The notes below the pieces were generated by a model. The model searched no databases. It was not told where the DNA came from and was given only the letters and a program-made list of their open reading frames with translations. The translations under genes and the position numbers were made by a program. A DNA stretch of 64,000 nt, taken from contig OX246743.1 in NCBI GenBank assembly GCA_945910005.1, positions 45,046,736-45,110,735 of the forward strand. Reading direction: 5' to 3'. Of this stretch, positions 35,462 to 47,400 are shown one piece after another (the stretch's first letter is position 1; every line of letters begins with the position of its first letter). Source of the DNA: Isoperla grammatica. Its lineage: Eukaryota; Arthropoda; Insecta; Plecoptera; Perlodidae.

Positions 35462-38400
35462 TTAGTCGATGTGTGCCTCACCTGGAATGACCTCGATGGA
35501 GAACATTGAGTCCTCCTTGACGTTGCCGACCACGTCGTCCGTGACCACAACGTGAGTCCCGCCAGGACCCTGGACGTAGATCTTGAGGATCTGTTCGTAG
35601 CCGACCCCGAGAAGCTGAGCCAGCTTCTCCGTTAGCTCCACCACGGAGAGAGTGTGCAGGAAGAGCGCATGATGCTCGGGAGGCGGTGACTGCTCCACAC
35701 ACAGGTAGATGGTCAGCTGGGGTGCAATGGTCCTGCAGGCAATACATAGTGTTAGCCAGCTTCTCCGTTAGCTCCACCACGGAGAGAGTGTGCAGGAAGA
35801 GCGCATGATGCTCGGGAGGCGGTGACTGCTCCACACACAGGTAGATGGTCAGCTGGGGTGCAATGGTCCTGCAGGCAATACATAGTGTTAGCCAGCTTCT
35901 CCGTTAGCTCCACCACGGAGAGAGTGTGCAGGAAGAGCGCATGATGCTCGGGAGGCGGTGACTGCTCCACACACAGGTAGATGGTCAGCTGGGGTGCAAT
36001 GGTCCTGCAGGCAATACATAGTGTTAGCCAGCTTCTCCGTTAGCTCCACCACGGAGAGAGTGTGCAGGAAGAGCGCATGATGCTCGGGAGGCGGTGACTG
36101 CTCCACGCACAGGTAGATGGTCAGCTGGGGTGCAATGGTCCTGCAGGCAATACATAGTGTTAGCCAGCTTCTCCGTTAGCTCCACCACGGAGAGAGTGTG
36201 CAGGAAGAGCGCATGATGCTCGGGAGGCGGTGACTGCTCCACACACAGGTAGATGGTCAGCTGGGGTGCAATGGTCCTGCGGGCAATACATAGTGTTAGC
36301 CAGCTTCTCCGTTAGCTCCACCACGGAGAGAGTGTGCAGGAAGAGCGCATGATGCTCGGGAGGCGGTGACTGCTCCACGCACAGGTAGATGGTCAGCTGG
36401 GGTGCAATGGTCCTGCAGGCAATACATAGTGTTAGCCAGCTTCTCCGTTAGCTCCACCACGGAGAGAGTGTGCAGGAAGAGCGCATGATGCTCGGGAGGC
36501 GGTGACTGCTCCACACACAGGTAGATGGTCAGCTGGGGTGCAATGGTCCTGCAGGCAATACATAGTGTTAGCCAGCTTCTCCGTTAGCTCCACCACGGAG
36601 AGAGTGTGCAGGAAGAGCGCATGATGCTCGGGAGGCGGTGACTGCTCCACACACAGGTAGATGGTCAGCTGGGGTGCAATGGTCCTGCAGGCAATACATA
36701 GTGTTAGCCAGCTACTCCGTTAGCTCCACCACGGAGAGAGTGTGCAGGAAGAGCGCATGATGCTCGGGAGGCGGTGACTGCTCCACACACAGGTAGATGG
36801 TCAGCTGGGGTGCAATGGTCCTGCGGGCAACACATTAGTGTTATTATTAAACAATAAATAAATACTTACATAAAAAAAATACATAAATAAATAAATAAAT
36901 AATAATTATCAGCAAGTAGTGGATGCAGGGGCGGCTCGTGAATATGCGCACATACGCACGCGCACCCCCAAAATATTTGCGATAAATAAACAAAAAATAA
37001 ATTTAAAATCTTATCTTAATTTTCAATTTCAATTTCCAACTAATGTTTTATTATGGCCGGGCCAGAGCATGTATATTCGGCAGGAGTCATTCTGCAGTAA
37101 ATGTCCGTTCCCGCCCCGAGGTATCTGTTGCCCATTCAAACCCTCTACGCGCACACTATCCCGTGTGCGAACACAACTCTTCGTAAGGCCCATGTTTAAG
37201 ACGTTAAAACTAACCTGACATTTTTTTTTTTGAACTAACACGGTTCTAATAGCCACATTGGCGCACGTGCGGACGAACAGGGTAGTTTGCAACCAACCCT
37301 TGGATCAGGGTAGGCTACCTGCGGTCGGTCCATCGCCCCCGCGCGACATGCGGACACAGTCAGTAGCCAGCTATCATTTGGATAAGTAAGTTTGTTCAAT
37401 CAATCAATGTGTAGTTTTAAATAATGACGTCAATCATAAGAGTGATCTAATCAAAAACAGTTTTTCAAGATAAACATTAGAGGAACAATACTACAAATAA
37501 AAAGACGAGCCCGGCCAACCCCAAAATTAGATTTGGTTCAATTGGCGGTTACAGCTAAACGCACATATAGTATAAAATGGGCGAGGCGTGTGTCGAAGGA
37601 GTGGACGAAAAAATGTTTGGGTATGTAATTTTACCATTTTATATAGTATTGTAAGTTTTTACTTATTACAACTTTATGTATCATCGAGGTAATCTTATCT
37701 GTGACAACCTGAATTGAAGTATACCACTGGCATTCTCTTTGAACGTTTTGAGTGTAAGATATCGCGTTTAGGAGATCAAACATAACGCAGGTATCAAAAA
37801 TTGTCAGCCTACAGCTGTAAAGCCCCAGCCTCCAGCTATTCCGCGCCACCTCGTTGCGTGTTCTAGTTATGATTTGAATATGTGCACCTCCACAAATATC
37901 GTCCACGAGCCGCCCCTGAGTGGATGTGAATACACTACAGGGGTGTGATTGCAAGGAACCCGGTACACGGACAGAAAACATTGCAAAAACAACATGGCTT
38001 ACGATTAGGGACTTAGAATATTGGAACACCGAAAGGGAAGAAGTCGTGGATGTCGCCAGGGAAAGAAGATCGGAAATGTTCGGATTGTGCGAAACAAAAT
38101 GGAAAGGAAGTGGAGATGGGTATAATATAAACAATATTGGTCTGGGAGTGTAAACGAAGCAACTTGGAGCGTTGTAGGGAGGGACTGAGAGATGGAGCAA
38201 CAAGTGAGGCTCACTTACTTGGAGCGTTGTAGGGAGGGACTGAGAGATGGGTAGATGAGGCTCACTTACTTGGAGCGTTGTAGGGAGGGACTGAGAGATG
38301 GGTAGATGAGGCTCCTTACTTGGAGCGTTGTAGGGAGGGACTGAGAGATAGGTAGATGAGGCTCACTTACTGGGAGCATTGTAGGGAGGGACTGAGAGAT

Positions 38401-41400
38401 GGGAAGATGAGGCTCACTTACTTGGAGCGTTGTAGGGAGGGACTGAGAGATGGGTAGATGAGGCTCACTTACTTGGAGCGTTGTAGGGAGGGACTGAGAG
38501 ATGGGTAGATGAGGCTCCTTACTTGGAGCGTTGTAGGGAGGGACTGAGAGATGGGTAGATGAGGCTCCTTACTTGGAGCGTTGTAGGGAGGGACTGAGAG
38601 ATGGGAAGATGAGGCTCACTTACTTGGAGCGTTGTAGGGAGGGACTGAGAGATAGGTAGATGAGGCTCACTTACTGGGAGCATTGTAGGGAGGGACTGAG
38701 AGATGGGAAGATGAGGCTCACTTACTTGGAGCGTTGTAGGGAGGGACTGAGAGATAGGTAGATGAGGCTCACTTACTGGGAGCATTGTAGGGAGGGACTG
38801 AGAGATGGGTAGATGAGGCTCACTTGGAGCGTTGTAGGGAGGGACTGAGAGATGGGTAGATGAGGCTCACTTACTTGGAGCATTGTAGGGAGGGACTGAG
38901 AGATGGAGCAACAAGTGAGGCTCACTTACTTGGAGTGCAGAGCGTTGTAGAGACGAATGCCGTCCGGCAGGCCACAGATCTGTATGACGTCGTCGCGGGA
39001 CAAACGCAAGATGTCTTCCCCGGAGAAACTCGAGAATGTGCGCAAGTAGGCGTTGAAGCGGTGACCTTGAAGCCAGAGCCCGAGCTGCTGTGAGGACGCG
39101 TTGGTGCCCAGCTGCATGTTGTTCTGCAATATGCATTTCAACATACAGGTCGCCGGCAATATTTGCTTTAAAAAGGGAAAACTCAGTAGAACAGGTGGCT
39201 GAGGTTTCAAGGATTGATACGTTGGCGGTACATTTACGGGATTTCAGCTGATCTGGAGAGATTGAAGAACTAACATAAATTAGCTGGTTTTAGTGTAAAT
39301 TAGGAAAACCACCTATTTTATGAATGCCACTTTTTAGCATTAATTATAGAAATGAAAATTATCAGATAGGCCTACATGCTCAACGTATCAAAATTTGACC
39401 AATAAGTTGACTCTAACCCCAATTTCCTCACATTTAATATTTATTTATAGTTTGAAATAAAAAAAACAACACATCTCTAATTGTAGATTTAGTCATGGTG
39501 TTACAACTCAAAAGTCACTGTTTGTCAATAAGGACATCTATAGTGTAAATAATTAGAGGGGATGCAAGCTACAGTAGAGTGGAAAGTGTTGTGTTCATCC
39601 CACAGATGTATGTTATCCAAGCAAACATGTTGTCTGTGGTCTTTAGACTCCACGTCATCTGTTGGTGAATTCATGAGCACCTGCAGGGATGGGGGGGGGG
39701 GGGGGGGAAGCACTTGCCCCCACCTATGAAATCACCCTAATGAAAAGTCACGGTTTCTATAGTTTTCTAAAATAGAATAGGAGAAACATCCAAGTTTAAA
39801 TTTTTTCAGAATGATTTAAAAATGTTAACACAACACAATATGTTTTATAAGTCCTTATTTATTCAGTATTAACAAATAGCGTAGCACACTCCAGAATTGC
39901 ATAAAGGATAAAGATTAATTTGTACACAAAATAGTATAATTCATAAATAGTATAATTCATATGAACAAATTTATGAATAGTTTGATATCTATTGTTACTA
40001 TTAATTACAGCCACAGCTAAAATGTGACCATCAGGTGTGACACCTACGACATTCTATCCTTGTAGCAGAATTGCTTTGCACAAGTTGGAGTAGCTACTCA
40101 AAATGCATCCGTGAAATAAACAACTGTCAACAGTCTTAAACTATTCACTGCGGAGTCACGTCACGCTATGTACCAGTGTTTTGCAACTGGTGAGTTCTTA
40201 ACCTTGGCTGCTTCAAACTGGATTCAAGCAAGTGAAAGCTAAACTTCTATTTATAGATGCAAGAACGTCATACTTTTTTTATCTCCCTTCATTCATAATT
40301 AAATAACAATACAGCTAGCTATGTATTTGTAGGTCATACACATCTAACATGTTTTCATGTGGAATTGTTACCCATGGAACAAGGCTTTGTTGTTGTACAG
40401 TTGGTACTCATCCTCAATAACTGATAAAGTTGATCACCTATACACTAGCAATTTCCTTATAACTTGACTTGTTTTGAATGGGATACTAATTGAGACTAGA
40501 GATCAAGAAACAGAAAGAGCATTATTGAAATGGTAGCAAATATTGAATCTTCTCACATTAAGCAGTTAAGCATAAGCAGCACGTCAGATATAGGCAACCC
40601 AAGACTACCTTACGTATGCTTTCGTCACAGGCGAGGCACTCATAGCCAACCAGCGAAGCCCCCGAGACAAGCGCGCGGAGATAACGATCGCTGATTGGCT
40701 ACGAATACCTCTCCTGTGACGAAAGCATGTGTAAGGTTGTCTTGGGTTGCCCATACAACCGGACAGCATTGAAGAGTGTGGCGTGAGAAAACTGTAACCG
40801 TACTATCAATTGGTTAAATGTACATGACGGTTGCCATGTAATAGTTTCATGCACAGAACGGCCGCTCCTGGGGCTAGACGGACCTAAGAGAGCTACGTGC
40901 AATATCGATGTACTTACGGGCAGGTCCTGAGGCCCGATGCTCTGCTGGTCTGGTGACAGACTACCTCCCCCGTCCGGGAGGGTGAGAGACGCCAGCTGAG
41001 GTACGAGAGGCGAGCTGCACTCATCCTTGGGCACGATGGGGCCCAGATGGGCGCTGCTACTGGTAGGAGTCACGTTGCCTCTCCCCTGACCCAGGCTGTA
41101 CACACAAGGTAGAGATTAAGTTAGAGCAGAGATGGCAAACCAATGGCACGCGAAGACTTTCTGGCGGCACGCAGAAATGTGTCAAAGATGTTGCATCAGG
41201 ATGACATTGACCACACTTCACAGCCGTTTTCAATGAATTTATAGAATTTTGGGTACAAAAATTTCGCCTCCAGCGGGATTTTGCCTAAATGCTGCATTAC
41301 CTGGAACTATTACAACAATACAAACTGATAAAGTGGCTATTTGTTCCCTGCAAAGCACATTAATTATTCAAAAAGCTATAATACAAATGTCATTAAAATT

Positions 41401-44400
41401 TGACTGTGCCTTTTTGGAGAAATTGGCACACCTGGATAGTTTGTAGACCTAAATAATGGCACTCAAGCTCAAAAAGGTTCACCATCCCGCACGTTAGAGC
41501 ATTTAACCAGTAGACAGGTTGTTCTCTTCTCAACGTATTACATTTATCTTGTACGTCACTCAACCTGACTTTTGGGCTGTGGTATATCAACCCAAAACAT
41601 TCGACAATCAGCTCTGAGACAACAAAATCTGCCAATTTTGCTCTAAAGACTCTGTGTCTGTGTCTCAGTAGATGTAAATCAACCGTGACTTCTAAGCTTC
41701 AATATTGTGATATTCTGCAAATACCAATTACAGTAGGTGTGTTTTCGCTGTTCAATAGGTGGTTCTTTTCTGTTTTCCCCTACACACAACCAAGACTCCA
41801 GGTAATGTCTCAAGCCAGACCTTAATGTCTAAAGTTATAGTTATCCAGTAGACATGGGATTAAAGAAAATAAAACAATTTGTATTCATACTCCAGTCACT
41901 AATTTACAATAAATGATTTGAAGTGGGGGAATTTGTGGATAGAACAACACTACAGATTCATCCGTAAGCAATAACCCAACGTAACGAAACGCACCACGAA
42001 AACAGACTTACAACGTCCTACGTCGAAACCTCCGCGAGAATGACAAGCGGCAGCGCTGTTGTTTCCGACACCGCCTGTCGACGACACGAATCACGCTGGG
42101 ACTCCTGCGGAACTTGATCGTGACTCGCTTGCCTAGCAGAGTCGTGCGCGCATGTCGCCCGTTATCGGACGGCGCTACCGAGTGATAGTAACGCGCTTTC
42201 AGCTCAAACTCTTCGTGGGCAATCGTTACGGTTTGCACCCACACCAACAACATTTTACGCGATCCGTGTGTTAATTAATTAACCAACAAATTAATTAATT
42301 GAGACTAGACGTTGGTATATCTGATATTATTAATTTATGCAGAGTAATACAAAAAATGTCATGTAACGAAAAAGATTCACAAACTAGCTTCTTCCCAATG
42401 AGGTAGTAGCGCTACTGTGCTAGAACTGAACACCACATGGCAGTGAAATGGTTTTACATCTGTAACAAATCTAATTCAATTATCCACCACGGTTAAGTTT
42501 GAGCCGGATAAATTTCGGTATACGAACCAAAGGTACATTCGCAGTAGGTAATTTCCGGTTCGAACGAGTTCGTGTTGTTGCGCGAGTCGGCGATCTTTGG
42601 ACCTCACCACAGAGGGGCTAGGCCACACTTTTCAAACTTGGCGCGGTCAGCTAGCTACCGCCTGCTCGCTACCTGTTCAGCCAGTTGTGAAACGACAACC
42701 CGACAACAATGGACACACTTCCTTCTCGCGCACTCCGACTTCCACGTTGGACATTGGACTCGCCGCGGAACGTCCAACTGCTCGCGTTACACCACGGTGC
42801 AGTGTGTGTAGCGCGACGACGAGACCACCCCGCGACATGTACGATCGCACGCACGCACGCACGTCAACTTGGATCGACTGTCCGCTTGCTTTGCTTCTCT
42901 CGGTCTGCTCGCGGTGGATACGACAGAATAGCGGAGGTGGTTTGCACCGGAATGAACCGGACTCCGGCCGACTACGTAGGCAGCACAACAGCCACAGCGC
43001 CGTCCCTACTCCCAACGCGTCGGACACGAAGACCTGCCTGCAAGGCGCGTCTGCATGATAATTTGTCCTTAGCTATTTTTAGAACGTGTTTTCCTGTCAC
43101 GCTGATACAAGGTTCGACTCTCGGACAAGCCGCAACACCTCATAACCCGAGTGTCTTGTGTACAATGTACATAGCAAATTGGCTATGTACATTGGCTATG
43201 TACTCTAACAAAAGACCTTCTGCATTGTAAGCCGGGGGGGCTTCCTATGCAGAAGGTCTAGAGAACTACTCCCGATTCGTTTAATTAATTAATTTTTTAC
43301 TTCTACATTAATTTACTACAATCCATCAATATGATACTGGAATACGCATGTGAACGGTGACTTTGGAGCCGTCATAGCAAAGAGGCACACGTGGTAAATG
43401 GTACTAAAATGTGCCACATTTGAATGTCAGTTTTTGTAACCGAGTTTTCCGTGTTTCGACTGAGTTCCACCCACATACTATACGACACGCATTATAGGAC
43501 TGTTTAGTGTTTACCATTCTCCAGCACTGTAATTAGCGCAGTTGGCGTAAAATGACACCAATCACGCCAACACGATGTGTGGAGCGAGCGTGACTTTATT
43601 TCAGCGGGACAACAATATAATTATATCGACGCCGACCGAAGTCTTAAGCACCGTTCACAATGTTGCGAGCGCGTGTTGAGGTTGAAACGGCCGCTCAATC
43701 AATCCCATTGCGTAGGCTGACTGAAGCGGTCGGTAGTGTTGAGTTCTTTATCTGTGACTGAAGGTTGCTTTACTTTACAACAACATCTAGTTTGTTGCAA
43801 CGGATTTCAACATTCAGTCTTATATAGTCGTCAACACATTGTGTTTATTTCAAGAAGATATGAGCGAAGAAAATCTCTCTCTTACGCAGATACCGATGGA
43901 TCATGAGACTTCGATCTCTTTGCATGGACCACCAGCTCTAGCTAGGGCCGAGCGAAGTACGAACCATTTTCATGGGTGGTGGTGGGGGGGGGGGGGGGGG
44001 GGGACCCAAAAAGGGGTTGGAATGAGAACTTCTATTGTGTTCATTTCAAATGAAGACCTTTCTTTGGCACTTTAGTTGATGTATTTAAATACAAATCTAA
44101 CAGCTATCAACACAAATCAACAGTTGCACTTTCACACGATGTTCAACTACATCGATATTATGTTGTGTACTTGTTCGAGATGAAGATTCCCTACTCGACC
44201 GGTCTTCGATGCCATGTAATTGGTCACCTCTGATCCTGAATAAAAAGGGAACGGGAACTATTTCCGAAAATGATCGGTCTTAGAAATGGCGGCGGAGTTT
44301 AGCCATGCTCAGTTAAATAAATTTAATCCTTTAATGTTCTGGTGATTTTATGCGCAATACTTAGCATTTCACAAAATCTCCGGTCAACAATAATTGGTCT

Positions 44401-47400
44401 CGACCACCCCACGACCAGTCGAATTAGGGAACGCGCTTATGGAACCAGCGTCGACCCCAGACTGGGCCAGACCGGTCTAATATGGGAACGTATCCCCGTG
44501 TAATTTTTGCCCCTAGTTAATCTCCGTGTGACTCTTTTAAAAGCCTTCTCGTTAGATTTACTACAGAAACCGACCGCGTGATGGTTCAAAGCCTACGACC
44601 CCCCCCCCCCCCCCCCCCCCCCCCCCCATAGATTATGAGGGAGCCAGCAAAGATAGTCCCGTCAAATCGATCCACTGGTTTACGAGATCATCCATTTCAA
44701 ATCCTCAAAACACACTTCCGCTCAGTTGTAAACCCGTATAACGAAGTCCCTGCACCAGAGTACACCGACGGTGTGTGTGCAACACAGACGAACGAATCTG
44801 TAGGCGCGCAGGGCAGGGCAGGCCAGCACGTACACCCATGCACGTTGTGTAATCGGTTCTATCTTTATACGCGAGGCGAGGCGAAGTAGAATAAACTAGT
44901 CCCCGTTGCGGTGACGATGGTATAATAGCTTGGCTCACCCGCAGACTAGACACACAGACTAGAATCCGCCGGTTTTAACTCCCAAACGTCCGACACGATA
45001 ATTAGTGTCCGCTATCGCACATCACACCACACATGGCGGTCGGCAGGGTAATCGCGACGACGAGTACTTACACAACAGTCTGTGGACGCATGCAGACTAT
45101 TCCCCCCCCCCCCCACCCCCCTTCGCCCACAAATAATCTAAGGAAGATATCCCCGTTTTTATTATCTCCTTTTAAGGGTGGTTCACAATTGAAATAAGAG
45201 TTGGTTTAGTGAAATAGCAATAAAATTTAAGCGAATTGGAACATACAATAACAATTGCTGTGGTTCACATCCGTCACAGTGGATTGAAATACCTAGTAAT
45301 AAGAAATGAATCAATTCCATTTCTTATTTAAACTTCCCATGATGCACCTTATGACGAACCAATCAGAACGCAGAAGAGCCATATGAGATGGTCAACTACG
45401 AAAATCAAAACAAAAACAGTGGTACCGTATATTTTGCTTTGCTGTATAGTCAATGATAATAAGTGCACAATTAAGGCATCGCTTTGACTACTGAAATAAG
45501 CAACTAGGTGTCAATTGTGAACCAGTTGCTTGTTATTTCACAATTTTACTTTTTCTTATTGCAACTCTTTATTTCAATTGTGAATCGGGCTTATACTACT
45601 TGAGGTGCGCGCAACATTATGTATATGATGCAGTGGCGGCTCGTGGTATAAAATAATAGGGAGGCCAGGACAATTTAAGAAAGATCGAATATGGAAGCAA
45701 TGGAAATTAGCGGCAGTTTAGGGGGGGTCTGGGGGGCGAGCCCCCAGTCTGCCCCGCAGGGCGATTTTTTTTAAACTGCATTTTTCTTCGTTGTTTTTGG
45801 TGTTATAATGTGGTTGTGGATGTGGATTTAAGTTGCCCGATTTAAGTTGACGACACTTGCAATTAACCATAACAATCTCCATACTATAACGAACCAAACT
45901 CGCCTGTTCCTCTCCATCCCTTTGCAGTTATGGCAAAGCTGGTTTCAATCTTCCGTCTTGTTTTAAATCTTTATTTACTCTTTCCTCGAAGCATGTCTCG
46001 TTAATGGTCGATCTAATAACTCGTCAACTATATTGATTTCATTGAATCAAGCAACAACACAGGAAGAACAACAGCAGAAAAACAAACGACAATCCCCTGC
46101 AAACTTTAAACTGCTGAGTAGGATATATTATGGAAAGCGGGCGACTCGGTTACCTTCGTGAAAAATCCGAAAATAAACGAAGCGGCCGGCCTCCTCTGGC
46201 ATCTTATTGCACGTGCAGCAACTTAGGCGGGGAGGGCGGGAGTATGCCTACCGCATTTCCCCGCACACCGCTCAGGTACCTATATGCTGAACGACTGAGA
46301 GGCCCGGACGCACGAAGTTCCTCGCGTTTCTACTGGTTCAACGCGGCTAGCAGCCACATTCTCTAGAGGCGCGAAACTTTGAAACGTTGAACATTTTTTG
46401 TTTGAAAACTTTTACGATAAATATGTATATTATGTAAGATGAACATTAAAATACATAGAACCATTTTAAACAAGATGACGGACAAGATTAATCCTCCTCC
46501 CTCCGGAAATGTTTGAGGAGGCCCGGCCTCCCTTGCCTCCCCCCACCAGCCGCCACTGATATGATGTAAATGAACTCAAGTAGAAGATTGCGGGGAAAGA
46601 TCAATGGCGGGTATGAAGGTATTTCCTCTCCTTCTTACCCCCTCTACTCGGCACGGGTGAGAGTGCTCGGGGTCGCGCATCAGCAGTAGACCCATCGATC
46701 CAGCTGTCATTGTTAAAAATAGCAATCTTTTCATGCAGTTAAATGTTATATGCTTATTTATTTTCACATGTATGGAATAAACCGTGCATAGTAGAGGGAA
46801 ACGGGGCTTATTCTGGCATCACACGGGCACCATCACTAGACTCCCATACAACACTACTGTCTGTCTTGGTATCCATTTTTAATTGCATTTTACAGCTAAA
46901 CCGTGCATCGTAGAGCGAAACAGGGCTTAATCTGGCATCACACGGGCACCCTCACTAGACTCCCATACAACACTACTGTCTGTCTTGGGATCCATTTTTA
47001 ATTGCATTTTACAGCTAAACCGTGCATCGTAGAGGGAAACGGGGCTTATTCTGGCATCACACAGGCACCCTCACTAGACTCCCATACAGCAATAGTGGCT
47101 AACTTGAGATCCATTTTTAATTGCATTTTACAGCTAAACCGTGCATCGTAGAGGGAAACAGGGCTTATTCTGGCATCACACAGGCACCCTCACTAGACTT
47201 CCATACAACACTATTGGCTGCCTTGGGATCAATTTTTAATTGCTATTTACAGCTAAACGGGGCTTATTCTGGCATCACACGGGCACCATCACTAGACTCC
47301 CATACAACACTACTGTCTGTCTTGGGATCCATTTTTAATTGCATTTTACAGCGAAACCGTGCATCGTAGAGGGAAACGGGGCTTATTCTGGCATCACACA

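Noticed and set aside
35478..36650. Series of 72-118-codon frames as separate genes
   Set aside because: They are shifted-frame readings of the duplicated last exon of the CP2/LSF gene.
37920..38153. Plus-strand gene with start at 37920
   Set aside because: Only the 3' portion matches a LINE endonuclease; the ATG lies in the hAT target duplication, so the frame is a chance join.
42572..43230. Overlapping 79-173-codon frames in several frames on both strands
   Set aside because: They result from high G+C with few stops; no conserved protein pattern and mutually exclusive frames. Treated as a CpG-rich control region.
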